NCBI RefSeq assembly: GCF_022758145.1
Contig: NZ_JAJVDH010000003.1
Coordinates: 1,075,833 to 1,139,832 of the forward strand
Direction: 5' to 3'
DNA from: Pontibacter vulgaris
Lineage (GTDB): Bacteria > Bacteroidota > Bacteroidia > Cytophagales > Hymenobacteraceae
DNA length: 64,000 nucleotides
Shown: in pieces, positions 39,357 to 47,969 of the stretch
Numbering within the stretch: position 1 is the stretch's first letter
Layout: the number at the start of each line of letters is the position of its first letter
The notes under the pieces: model-generated
The model's database searches: none
What the model saw: only the letters and a program-made list of their open reading frames with translations
What the model was told of the DNA's origin: nothing
Translations under genes and position numbers: made by a program

Positions 39357-40628
39357 ATGAAGCAAGTTTATACTTTATACTTAGTGCTACTGCTTTGCCT
39401 GCCGGCAACACTTATACATGCACAGCAAATGAACCGCGTGCGTCAGACCATTGATACGCTGTGTTCGCCAGCCATGCATGGCCGCGGCTATATTTTTGAT
39501 GGCGATAAAAAAGCAGCAGATCTTATCAGTTATACTTTCCGCTCGGCTGGCCTCAAAAGTTTTGGGAGCAGCTATTTCCAACCTTTCAGCTTAACAGTAA
39601 ACCGTATTACCGCCACTCCGCAACTACAAGCCGATAAAATTAAATTAACTGCCGGTGAAGATTTTGTTGCGGGTGCCGCCTCGGCTTCGGGCAAAGGCAA
39701 GGCGAAAGTGCTGGCCCTGGATACACTCGTTTTTACAGATACCACCGTTGCCAGCAAGTTCTTCTCTCAGCCCCTGAAAAAGAAAGCCATACTTTACCGA
39801 CAGCAGGACAAGCAGAAGCTAATTAAACTTCCGGAGCCCTACCAGAAACAATTGCAGGCTGCTAAGCTGCAAATTATACTTCAGCCTAAAGAACTCTTAA
39901 CTCCGGTGGCACGGCAACAAACCCTACCAGTATTGGAGGTAAAAACAACAGCCTGGCCTACCCAAACCCGCAAAGTAAAGTATAACATTCAGGCTGATAT
40001 GGCGCAGAACTATAAAACCCAAAATGTGGTGGCGTTTGTGGAAGGTAGTATAAAACCTGATTCTTTCATTGTTTTTTCGGCGCACTACGACCATTTGGGC
40101 GGTCAAGGTAAAGATGTATACTTTCCGGGAGCAAACGACAATGCCAGCGGCACGGCCATGTTACTTGAGTTAGCACACCACTATAGCCAGCCCGAAAACA
40201 AACCAAAGTATAGCATGGCCTTTATAGCATTTGCAGCCGAAGAAGCAGGTTTGCTGGGCTCTTATCATTTTGTGCAAAATCCGCTGTTTCCGCTAGGCCA
40301 GATCAGGTTCCTGGTTAACCTGGATTTGCTGGGCACCGGCGATGATGGTATGATGGTTGTGAATGGAAGTATACATCCGAAGGAATTTAACCTGCTAACC
40401 CAACTCAACCAACAGCAGCATTACCTTACTCAAATCAGAAGCCGCGGCAGGGCAGCCAACTCCGATCATTTCCCTTTTTCAGAAAAAGGTGTGCCTGCTT
40501 TCTTTTTTTATACTTTGGGCGGCACCACTGCTTACCACAACACAAACGACAAAGCTGAGCAACTACCACTTACACGCTTTCCGGAAGTGTTTAAACTAAT
40601 AACAGCATTTACAGCGCAATTGCAGTAG
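39357..40628 (+). CDS. Secreted M28 family metallopeptidase
   Basis: This 423-residue secreted aminopeptidase-type enzyme has a signal peptide (I-H-A-Q cleavage about 23). A region of about 190 residues follows before the di-zinc M28 catalytic domain with S-A-H-Y-D-H-L-G, P-G-A-N-D-N-A-S-G, F-A-A-E-E-A-G-L-L-G, N-L-D-L-L-G and A-Y-H-N-T-N-D. All five metal ligands (His, Asp, Glu, Asp, His) and the catalytic Glu are present. There is no C-terminal sorting domain, so it is probably periplasmic or released. A TATCTTTC box ends 4 nt before the ATG. It is independent of the S8 protease that follows. Confidence 0.9.
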   Translation: MKQVYTLYLVLLLCLPATLIHAQQMNRVRQTIDTLCSPAMHGRGYIFDGDKKAADLISYTFRSAGLKSFGSSYFQPFSLTVNRITATPQLQADKIKLTAGEDFVAGAASASGKGKAKVLALDTLVFTDTTVASKFFSQPLKKKAILYRQQDKQKLIKLPEPYQKQLQAAKLQIILQPKELLTPVARQQTLPVLEVKTTAWPTQTRKVKYNIQADMAQNYKTQNVVAFVEGSIKPDSFIVFSAHYDHLGGQGKDVYFPGANDNASGTAMLLELAHHYSQPENKPKYSMAFIAFAAEEAGLLGSYHFVQNPLFPLGQIRFLVNLDLLGTGDDGMMVVNGSIHPKEFNLLTQLNQQQHYLTQIRSRGRAANSDHFPFSEKGVPAFFFYTLGGTTAYHNTNDKAEQLPLTRFPEVFKLITAFTAQLQ

Positions 40629-40780
40629 CGTTTATACTTTAGCCAAAGTCAGCCAGGCTAAATTTATCAGAAATATTGATTCATACTATACTCCAGGAGC
40701 TTGCCTTTGCAGGGCCAATTCATTAGATTTAATATTCTGCTTTAGTGCCTTAGCCGTTTATACTTACAGCTTACCTGTCT

Positions 40781-43444
40781 ATGAAACCAAAACGTATGCG
40801 CTTACATGCTTTGCCGGCTTTTCTTGGGGCGGTACTTTTATCCTGCCTTCCGTTAGGGCTGTTTGCCCAGAAAAAAGACAATACGTTTTTAGACCAGACA
40901 GAACAAAAAAAATTAGCCCCGGCATTGCAGCAAAATGATGCCCGGCAGTCCTCAGCAGGCAAATTCCGCGTGCAGGTTAAGGACAGCGCTCTGTTTTTAA
41001 AGTGGCTGCAAGAGCAAAAACTAAGTATTAACACGACCAAAGTAGCCGGTTATAAAAATATCATACTTGTATCAGATGTAGCCGACAGCGAACTGAAGCA
41101 GCTTATATCCAGCCCGTATGTTACGTTTATTGATAAGCCCAACCGTAGCCCACGCGAAGAATCTGAATTTAAGGATGCAGACCTTACCTTTAACAAAATC
41201 AACTATGTGCACAGCATTTACCCACAGGTAAACGGCGAAAACCTGGTTGCATCGGTAAAAGAAGATGCCTTTGACCCTACCGATATTGATTTAAAGAACA
41301 GAACACTGCCATCGCCGCAGGCCAGCAGCACCCAATCTGCACATGCAACAACTATGGCAACTATAATAGCAGGCGCAGGTAATTCTTCGCCCTTAGGTAA
41401 AGGAGTTGCCCGCAAAGCCAAACTGGTTTCTTCGGATTTTAAGGAACTGATGCCTGAAAGCAGCGAGCAACTTTTAGCTGTTGGCGTTTCGGTACAAAAT
41501 CATTCCTATGGCGTTGGAGTAGAGAACTATTATGGGTTAGAAGCCGCTGCCTACGACAAACAGACTTATACTTACCCGCAACTGCTGCACGTATTTTCGT
41601 CGGGTAACAGTGGCACAGAAACTGCCGTGGACAACCCATACAAAGGCATTGCAGGCATGGCTAACCTGACGGGGCAATTTAAAACATCTAAAAATACGCT
41701 GAGTGTAGGTGCCATTGAGGCTAACAGACAGATTGGTGCGCGCAGCTCAAAAGGCCCCACTTACGATGGCCGTGTAAAGCCCGAACTTGTTGCTTATGGC
41801 AAAGGTGGCACTTCTGAGGCTGCTGCGCTGGTATCTGGCGTATCGCTGCTGTTGCAGCAAAGTTACCGCGACAACCACAACGGCACCTTGCCTCCGGCAG
41901 CATTGGTAAAAGCCATACTTATAAACAGTGCTGATGATGCAGCCCGGCCGGCCGTGGATTTTGATTCGGGTTTTGGAAACACCGATGCAAAGGGAGCGCT
42001 GAAAACTATGTTGGATAAACGGTTTGTAATTGCTGCTGTAGCTCAGAACGAAGAAAAGACGTTTACCATTACAGTACCAGCTGATGCACATGAGCTGAAA
42101 GTTACCCTGGTATGGCACGACCCCGAAGCAGAAGCCAATGCTTCCAGAGCCCTCATCAACGACCTGGATTTAACAGTACAGCAAAGCGGTACCGGCCTGA
42201 CCTGGCAACCATGGGTTCTCAGTACTTTTCCTCATCCCGACTCGCTTAAACTACCTGCCAAGCGCCGTGCTGACCACTTGAACAATGTAGAGCAGATTAC
42301 CATTTCTGCTCCGGAAGCAGGAACTTATACTTTGAAAGTTAAAGGCTACCAAGTTAGCGAAGGTGCAAAAGATTTCAGTCTGGTTTATGAATATGAAAAA
42401 GGCCTGGAATGGACATACCCGGTGCAGGGAAGCAGCCTGATACCCGAAAGTATAAACCGCATACGTTGGGATGGCTCCAAACAAGCTGCCACCGGCAAAC
42501 TGGAATATAAAAGCGCAGGCAGCAATACCTGGACGCTGGTAAATGATGCAGTTGATATAGCGACAGGCTACTTTGATTGGCAGGCACCCGATAATGTGCA
42601 AGTTGCGCAGCTTCGTTTAAGCGCTGGCAGCCAAAGTATAACTTCCGGCAGTTTTATACTTGCAAATGAACTTGCGCTAAAAGTTGGCTACGATTGCGAT
42701 AACAAACTAATGCTGTTCTGGCCAGAGGCTGCCGGGGCACTACAATACCAGGTATACCAGCTCGGCGATACTTACCTGGAGCCACTGGCCCTTACCCCCG
42801 ATACTATACTTGTAGCAGATAAAAGCCAGCTCACAAGCAGCCGGTTTACGGTAGCGCCAATTGTACAAGGCATTGAAGGCGCTTATGGCAGTACCATCGC
42901 TTCTGATCGTGTTGGTTATACTTGTTACATTAAAAATTTCCTGCCGCGCTTTATAGTTGGCAATACCATAGTTTTTAACCTCGAACTGAGCACACTATAC
43001 GAACTGGCCTCTATAAGCTTGGAAAGGGCAGATGAAAAAGGTATGTTCCAGACAATCAAAAGTATAAATCCGGTTACACAATTAACCTCCGAGCTTTCAG
43101 ACCCTGCACCAAAACTGGGGCAAAATATTTACAGGGCCAGAGTAGTCAGCAAAGCCAACCAGTCATACTACAGCCAGTCTGAAACAGCATACTTCGTAAA
43201 TGAAAAGTTTATGCAGGTGGCACCTAACCCGGTAGCTTCAGGGCAGGATTTAAGTGTTCTGGTAGAGGCCGACCCGGTAACATTACAGCTTTTTGATCAG
43301 TTAGGCCGGTTGGTGCGGGAATCTACAGAGTTAGGAGCTATTAAAACACTATCTACACTTAACCTGCCCGCCGGACTTTATATTGTGCGTGCACGGAGCG
43401 AAAACGGAAAATTCACTTCTTCAAGCCGGGTAATCATACTTTAA
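40781..43444 (+). CDS. S8 (subtilisin-like) serine protease with type IX C-terminal sorting domain
   Basis: This 887-residue secreted protease has a signal peptide, an inhibitor-like N-terminal stretch and an S8 domain. His188 sits in A-H-A-T-T-M-A-T, the oxyanion Asn in S-S-G-N-S-G, and Ser345 in G-G-T-S-E-A-A-A. The Asp motif, normally D-[ST]-G, reads V-K-E-D-A-F-D (residues 159-165), so the Asp may be D162 or D165 or be altered. Ig-like modules follow, and the last about 75 residues are a type A sorting domain (P-N-P-V-A... F-D-Q-L-G-R... L-P-A-G-L-Y-I-V-R-A). That should direct it through SprA, PorV and PorU. The catalytic Asp assignment is uncertain. Confidence 0.9.
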   Translation: MKPKRMRLHALPAFLGAVLLSCLPLGLFAQKKDNTFLDQTEQKKLAPALQQNDARQSSAGKFRVQVKDSALFLKWLQEQKLSINTTKVAGYKNIILVSDVADSELKQLISSPYVTFIDKPNRSPREESEFKDADLTFNKINYVHSIYPQVNGENLVASVKEDAFDPTDIDLKNRTLPSPQASSTQSAHATTMATIIAGAGNSSPLGKGVARKAKLVSSDFKELMPESSEQLLAVGVSVQNHSYGVGVENYYGLEAAAYDKQTYTYPQLLHVFSSGNSGTETAVDNPYKGIAGMANLTGQFKTSKNTLSVGAIEANRQIGARSSKGPTYDGRVKPELVAYGKGGTSEAAALVSGVSLLLQQSYRDNHNGTLPPAALVKAILINSADDAARPAVDFDSGFGNTDAKGALKTMLDKRFVIAAVAQNEEKTFTITVPADAHELKVTLVWHDPEAEANASRALINDLDLTVQQSGTGLTWQPWVLSTFPHPDSLKLPAKRRADHLNNVEQITISAPEAGTYTLKVKGYQVSEGAKDFSLVYEYEKGLEWTYPVQGSSLIPESINRIRWDGSKQAATGKLEYKSAGSNTWTLVNDAVDIATGYFDWQAPDNVQVAQLRLSAGSQSITSGSFILANELALKVGYDCDNKLMLFWPEAAGALQYQVYQLGDTYLEPLALTPDTILVADKSQLTSSRFTVAPIVQGIEGAYGSTIASDRVGYTCYIKNFLPRFIVGNTIVFNLELSTLYELASISLERADEKGMFQTIKSINPVTQLTSELSDPAPKLGQNIYRARVVSKANQSYYSQSETAYFVNEKFMQVAPNPVASGQDLSVLVEADPVTLQLFDQLGRLVRESTELGAIKTLSTLNLPAGLYIVRARSENGKFTSSSRVIIL

Positions 43445-43464
43445 GCTAAAAGCTGCTAAAACAA

Positions 43465-43492
43465 AAAAGCCCTGCAAAACTGCAGGGCTTTT
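43465..43492. terminator. Terminator between the convergent S8 and M57 genes
   Basis: A perfect 12-bp stem (AAAAGCCCTGCA with TGCAGGGCTTTT) has a 4-nt loop and A and T tracts on either side, so it is usable in both directions. Confidence 0.9.
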
Positions 43493-43514
43493 CTTATGCA
43501 AAACTACTTGCTGC

Positions 43515-44318
43515 TTAGTACAGGTAGTTAAGAGCTGTTCTGTCGTTAGAGTTGAAGTAACGGTTCACACCAGATCCGATACAAGCCAGCATCCAGGAAT
43601 TAGGATCTGGGCCAGCTGGCGTTCCTGGGATCTGGATTGCACCTACAGTAGAAGCTCCTTCGTTAGAGTAAGCACCACCGCAAGAGTAGCTACGATCCAT
43701 GTAATCTGTGTGGCGGAAACCAATGCAATGGCCAGCCTCATGTGCCAGAATAGTAGCCAGGTAGTTGGTACCCGGGTTAGAACCCAGGTAATCAGAATTA
43801 ACCTTTACGCTGTTGTAAGGGTTGCCACCTGATGGGAAACCAGCAGAAGCCAGGTAAGAAGAACCTGTTGGCGCTTTCGAGAAAAGGATCTCGTAACCAG
43901 AAGATACGCGCTGGAATTTAATACGCAGGTTCTCGGCATTGTAACGACGGATAGCTTCATCAAGCGCAGTTACATACGAAGACGGCAAGCTGGTAGTAAT
44001 CGCCACTTTGATAGTACGGGCAGTAGAGCCTACACTTACTAGGTTTGTGGTGCGATACTGCTCGGCTTCGCCTACACGTAACGCATTAACCTTGCTTCTC
44101 TCGGCAAGATCAGCATCCGATAACATGATGTCGCCTTCTACAAGATAGCCACCCTCTACGCGCTCAACACCCTGGGTGCTGAAGCCCGCCTGGGCGATCA
44201 TGTCTAGTGTAGTCTGCGACACTTTGTTGTCTGCTACTTCGGTTTCTTCCTGCTGGCAAGAAGCGAAGCTGAACATTGCCACGAAAGCGGCTCCAATGAG
44301 TAATCTGTTTGTTAACAT
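43515..44318 (-). CDS. M57 family metalloprotease lipoprotein (copy 1)
   Basis: This 267-residue protein belongs to the metzincin-like M57 family (dual-action HEIGH type). A signal and lipobox (F-S-F-A-S-C) start it, then a prosequence-like block (V-E-G-G-Y-L-V-E-G-D-I... K-V-N-A-L-R-V-G-E-A-E-Q-Y-R-T-T-N) and a catalytic domain with H-E-A-G-H-C-I-G-F-R-H-T-D-Y-M-D-R-S, three His ligands and the catalytic Glu. Two Cys (S-C-G-G and L-A-C-I) may form a disulfide. The ATG at 44318 is preferred over one nine codons upstream because it aligns with both paralogues. Substrate unknown. Confidence 0.88.
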   Translation of the reverse strand: MLTNRLLIGAAFVAMFSFASCQQEETEVADNKVSQTTLDMIAQAGFSTQGVERVEGGYLVEGDIMLSDADLAERSKVNALRVGEAEQYRTTNLVSVGSTARTIKVAITTSLPSSYVTALDEAIRRYNAENLRIKFQRVSSGYEILFSKAPTGSSYLASAGFPSGGNPYNSVKVNSDYLGSNPGTNYLATILAHEAGHCIGFRHTDYMDRSYSCGGAYSNEGASTVGAIQIPGTPAGPDPNSWMLACIGSGVNRYFNSNDRTALNYLY

Positions 44319-44348
44319 AGGTTTTAAAGTGGTTAAGTGAAACATGTA

Positions 44349-44377
44349 CTAATATATATAAATATACTATATATTAG
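44349..44377. repeat. AT-only inverted repeat upstream of M57 copy 1
   Basis: CTAATATATA and TATATATTAG (10 bp each) lie around a 9-nt spacer, just upstream of the gene. Similar TATATATAAATA-like runs occur upstream of copies 2 and 3. Confidence 0.5.
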
Positions 44378-44674
44378 CAAGTCTATTACTCACTTTAAAC
44401 CAATTAGTTACATTAAATAAATATGAAATAAACACAATAAAATGTGTCTAAACACTAAATAATGCGATTGCATTTAGCCAGTAAGCTTTTTATCTAAATC
44501 AGGCGGGATTGATGTGCTAACATCGCTGCAAAAATATTTTTAAGAAATTTTATAATTACCTTATACACCAGGCACATAACAGCAGTTTATACTTTACTTT
44601 ATACTTAAAATTTGCTTATCATACTTTGAAGCTGATCACATTGTAACGATTTATCTTAGCATACTACCCTACAG

Positions 44675-44720
44675 AAATAATAAGGGCTGCCCACACATGT
44701 GTGGGCAGCCCTTATTATTT
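44675..44720 (-). terminator. Terminator after M57 copy 2, a 46-bp perfect palindrome
   Basis: Two 23-nt arms are exact complements with no spacer; the centre is ACACATGTGT. Each end is AT-rich, and on the minus strand T-rich sequence follows. It serves as terminator for the gene ending at 44736. Confidence 0.85.
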
Positions 44721-44735
44721 TATACTTAAACGGCC

Positions 44736-45536
44736 TTAGTACAAATAACCTAAAGCGCTTCTATCGTTGCTATTGAAAGGACGATCCTGGCCGGAACTGA
44801 TACAAGCCAGCATCCAGGAGTTAGGATCAGGGCCTGTTGGCGTACCTGGAATATGTATAGCGCCTACAGTGCTGGCACCTTCGTTTGAGTACGATCCACC
44901 ACAAGAGTAGCTGCGGTCCATGTAGTCAGTGTGGCGGAAACCAATGCAATGGCCTACCTCGTGCGCCAGAATAGTAGCCAGGTAGTTGGTACCCGGGTTA
45001 GAGCCCAGGTAGGTAGAGTTAACCTTTACACGGTTGTAAGGATCTCCATTAGAAGTAGGGAAACCTGCTGAAGCTAAATAGCCGGCTCCTGCTGGTGCCT
45101 TAACCAGCGAGATATCGCCTCCTGAATTTACCCTGCGGAAAGTTATCTGCAGACTTTGCGCATTGTAACGTCTGATAGCCTCATCGGTAGCTGTTACATA
45201 AGCACTCGGCAACTGGCCTGATACGCTAATAGTAATTACACGTGGCAAGCCTTTTACCAGGTTTGTGGTGCGGTACTGCTCGGCTTTGCCTACGCGTAAA
45301 GCATTAACCTTACTTCCTGTTGCAAGCTCAGCTTCGGTTACTACAATGTCGCCTTCTACGAGGTAACCTTCCTCAATGCGCTGCACATTGTTGGTGTTAA
45401 AACCGGCTTTTGCAATCTGATCGAGTGCCGCCTGAGAAACAGCATCATTGGTAACCACATTTTCGTCATGCTGGCAAGAGGCAAAACCAACTGTAAGCGC
45501 CAGGGCTAACCCGAGTTGTAAATACTTTGTTCTCAT
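44736..45536 (-). CDS. M57 family metalloprotease lipoprotein (copy 2)
   Basis: This 266-residue paralogue of copies 1 and 3 has lipobox G-F-A-S-C, prosequence V-S-Q-A-A-L-D-Q-I-A-K-A-G-F-N-T-N-N-V-Q-R, then the same K-V-N-A-L-R-V-G-K-A-E-Q-Y-R-T-T-N block. The zinc site is H-E-V-G-H-C-I-G-F-R-H-T-D-Y-M-D-R-S. The end (N-S-W-M-L-A-C-I... A-L-G-Y-L-Y) matches the others. It shares long near-identical DNA stretches with copy 1 around the zinc site. It is predicted to be lipidated and facing the periplasm or the surface. It has its own terminator and upstream AT-rich region, so probably its own transcript. Confidence 0.88.
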   Translation of the reverse strand: MRTKYLQLGLALALTVGFASCQHDENVVTNDAVSQAALDQIAKAGFNTNNVQRIEEGYLVEGDIVVTEAELATGSKVNALRVGKAEQYRTTNLVKGLPRVITISVSGQLPSAYVTATDEAIRRYNAQSLQITFRRVNSGGDISLVKAPAGAGYLASAGFPTSNGDPYNRVKVNSTYLGSNPGTNYLATILAHEVGHCIGFRHTDYMDRSYSCGGSYSNEGASTVGAIHIPGTPTGPDPNSWMLACISSGQDRPFNSNDRSALGYLY

Positions 45537-45732
45537 AAGATGAAAGAGTTTAGGTGAAACAATAAAAAAGACAGTTTATATAGTAGGTATATATATTTAT
45601 TGCTCGTTATCAAGTGGTTACCTTGATCAGGATTTGTTATACTTCTATATAAATATTAAGTTACTTTGCTTCACCTATTTATTTTTAAATTTTAACTTCA
45701 TAACATCCTAGCTTCCATATACCTATAAAATA

Positions 45733-45765
45733 AAAGGGCCTGCAAATAATTGCAGACCCCTTTTT
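45733..45765 (-). terminator. Terminator after M57 copy 3
   Basis: An imperfect stem (AAAAGGGCCTGCAA with TTGCAGACCCCTTTT) has one internal mismatch and flanking A and T tracts. Confidence 0.65.
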
Positions 45766-45783
45766 AGCTAAGTTTTTAACTTC

Positions 45784-46584
45784 TTAGTACAGGTAGTTCA
45801 AAGCAGTTTTATCGTTTGCGTTGAACGGACGGCTCTGGCCAGAACCGATACAAGCCAACATCCATGAGTTAGGATCCTGTGTAGATGGAGTACCTGGGAT
45901 CAGGATAGCGCCTACTGTAGAAGCACCTTCGTTTGAGTAAGAACCACCGCAAGAGTAGCTACGATCCATGTAGTCAGTGTGACGGAAACCGATGCAATGG
46001 CCCATCTCGTGTGCAAGGATGGTAGCGAACCAAGCCTGGTTAGGAGCAGTACCAATGTATCTTGTAGCAACTTTTATTTGGTTATGAGGATCACCTGCAG
46101 AAGTAGGGAAACCAGCAGATGCTAAGTACTGAGCGCTTTTTGGAGCAGCAACAATATCAATAGCTCCACCAGATGCTACACGCTGGAATGTGATCTGCAA
46201 ACCTTCTGCATTATAACGGGCAATAGCCTCATCTAAAGCCGGAAGGTAAGAAGATGGCAATGAAGTAGACATGCTAACAGTAATCACACGTGGCAGGCCT
46301 TGAACCAGGTTAGTAGTGCGGTACTGCTCAGCTTCACCTACGCGTAAAGCATTAACTTTAGCAGTGCTGCTAAGTTCGCTATCAGATAAGAAGATATCAC
46401 CTTCTACTATATAGCCACCCTCAGCGCGCTGCACATTGTTTGTATTGAAACCTAATTGAGAAATCTGCTCAATGGTTTTTTGATTTACGGCGTCCTGGCT
46501 TGTAGCCTCTTCTTCTTTCTGGCAAGACACAAGAGCGAATGATGCCATTACAGCAGATGCGAACAGTAAGCGTGTTAATTTCAT
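45784..46584 (-). CDS. M57 family metalloprotease lipoprotein (copy 3)
   Basis: This is a 266-residue paralogue with signal and lipobox A-L-V-S-C, prosequence V-N-Q-K-T-I-E-Q-I-S-Q-L-G-F-N-T-N-N-V-Q-R, the K-V-N-A-L-R-V-G-E-A-E-Q-Y-R-T-T-N block and the zinc site H-E-M-G-H-C-I-G-F-R-H-T-D-Y-M-D-R-S. It is the most diverged in the middle (A-P-N-Q-A-W-F-A-T-I replaces G-T-N-Y-L-A-T-I of copies 1 and 2). All active-site residues are kept, so all three copies look functional. No other gene is in the array. A role in protein processing or nutrient acquisition is an inference. Confidence 0.88.
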   Translation of the reverse strand: MKLTRLLFASAVMASFALVSCQKEEEATSQDAVNQKTIEQISQLGFNTNNVQRAEGGYIVEGDIFLSDSELSSTAKVNALRVGEAEQYRTTNLVQGLPRVITVSMSTSLPSSYLPALDEAIARYNAEGLQITFQRVASGGAIDIVAAPKSAQYLASAGFPTSAGDPHNQIKVATRYIGTAPNQAWFATILAHEMGHCIGFRHTDYMDRSYSCGGSYSNEGASTVGAILIPGTPSTQDPNSWMLACIGSGQSRPFNANDKTALNYLY

Positions 46585-46955
46585 AAAGTTTTAAAATTTT
46601 AAGTTAAACATAAATGAAATATAATATATATAAATAAAGTATCAAAATGTTTTAAAGCTTATTTAAGCGTTTTTTATATAAATATTCAGGTGTTATTACA
46701 TCCATGTTGTACCACTAAATAATATGATTATTTAATCACTTTAAAACATCAAATTTCCGATAAAGTAGATGGAATAACATTAATTTCTGATGGTTTGCAC
46801 CTTCTCAGAGCAGGCTTTATTATCAAGTTTTATTATCCGGTAGTAGGTAAAGTATGGAAGGGTTAAAAAGAATAAACTACACTTTGTATAAGCATAAAAA
46901 ACGGCTGTTACTTTGTAAAAGCAACAGCCGTTAGCTATACTATAATAAGGTATAA
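46585..46955. other. Spacer upstream of M57 copy 3
   Basis: This 371-nt AT-rich spacer runs to the end of yicC. It includes the yicC terminator hairpin. No gene or RNA was recognised. Confidence 0.5.
46899..46933 (-). terminator. Terminator after yicC
   Basis: The stem AACGGCTGTT with AACAGCCGTT is extended by two pairs beyond a mismatch, with a 7-nt loop and A5 before it (T5 after it on the minus strand). It lies 23 nt past the yicC stop. Confidence 0.85.
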
Positions 46956-47837
46956 TTAAAGTATGTTATTTATCTGCTCTTTTATCTTCTCCAGCTCTTC
47001 CTTCATCTCTACCACATAATGCTGTATGGTTGCATCGTTAGCCTTGGAGCCTATGGTATTTATTTCGCGACCAATTTCCTGGGCAATAAAGCCAAGTTTC
47101 TTACCGGTAGGTTCTGGCAAGTATACGGTTTCAGTAAAATAATGCAGGTGGTTTATCAGGCGCACTTTTTCTTCGGCAATATCCAGCTTCTCCATAAAGT
47201 ATATCATCTCCTGCTCAAATCTGTTCTTGTCGAAATGTTCAGAGGTACCGATATCTGTTAAATGGCCTTTAATACGTGCACGAATGTGCTCCATACGTAC
47301 CGGGTCGTGCTTTTCAATTTCGGCCAGCAAAATCCGGATTTTATCTACGTATGACATGATCTCGGCAGTTAGCGCTTTGCCCTCATCGGCACGGAAAGTA
47401 TTTATATTGGCCAGCGCCTCTTCTACCAAAGGCTGCACAATGCTCCAGTCTGCGCCGGTGCTTTCGTCTTCGCCCTGGTCCTGCTGCAAAACATCAGGCA
47501 TGTGCAGTGCTAACCGGAAAAGATCATTCTTCTGCCCACCCACCATATCAGCTGCTTCGTTCAGTTCGGAATAATAGGCACGAAGCAATTCTTTGTTAAT
47601 AGTGCTTTTAGCTTTCTGGGCTTTATTTTTAGTATAATCTATACAAATGCTTACTTTACCACGAACCAGCGCTTTTGTAAGCATATTTCTTATTTCGTAC
47701 TCAAACTCGCTTAAAAAACGGGGCAGGCGCACACCTAAATCCATACTTTTAGAATTAAGCGAACGGATTTCTACTGAAATGGAATACTGATCGGCATCTT
47801 GCCGGGCACTTCCAAAGCCTGTCATGGATTGTAACAT
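46956..47837 (-). CDS. yicC: YicC-family endoribonuclease
   Basis: This 293-residue protein has the two YicC domains: YicC_N starting M-L-Q-S-M-T-G-F-G-S-A and the C-terminal DUF1732, with E-V-R-S/I-R-S-L-N-S-K-S near residue 27 and the end block I-A-Q-E-I-G-R-E-I-N-T-I-G-S-K-A-N-D. The family has recently been described as a ribonuclease acting on small RNAs; that role is carried over from relatives. It is divergent from purQ. Confidence 0.92.
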   Translation of the reverse strand: MLQSMTGFGSARQDADQYSISVEIRSLNSKSMDLGVRLPRFLSEFEYEIRNMLTKALVRGKVSICIDYTKNKAQKAKSTINKELLRAYYSELNEAADMVGGQKNDLFRLALHMPDVLQQDQGEDESTGADWSIVQPLVEEALANINTFRADEGKALTAEIMSYVDKIRILLAEIEKHDPVRMEHIRARIKGHLTDIGTSEHFDKNRFEQEMIYFMEKLDIAEEKVRLINHLHYFTETVYLPEPTGKKLGFIAQEIGREINTIGSKANDATIQHYVVEMKEELEKIKEQINNIL

Positions 47838-47957
47838 AAGCTCTTTTTATAATAGTGATACTCTGGCAAATTAAGTATAATTCTTCAGATTTTAGTGCCT
47901 GCACAGCTTAAAGCTATTAAATGCAAACTTATGCGTGCAGCCCTATTAATATTTATT

Positions 47958-47965
47958 TAACTTTG
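47958..47965 (+). promoter_or_regulatory. -7-like box abutting the purQ start codon
   Basis: TAACTTTG ends 4 nt before the ATG. If used, transcription would begin at or next to the ATG (leaderless mRNA). No TTG at the expected distance was found. Confidence 0.35.
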
Positions 47966-47969
47966 AAGT

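Larger units (their letters stand above)
44346..44735. other. Spacer between M57 copies 1 and 2
   Basis: This 390-nt AT-rich spacer contains the AT inverted repeat, three TATACTT words (near 44588, 44600 and 44721) and the copy 2 terminator. No gene was recognised. Confidence 0.5.

Noticed and set aside
44319..44345. Nine-codon N-terminal extension of M57 copy 1
   Set aside because: Absent from both paralogues and would push the signal peptide inward.
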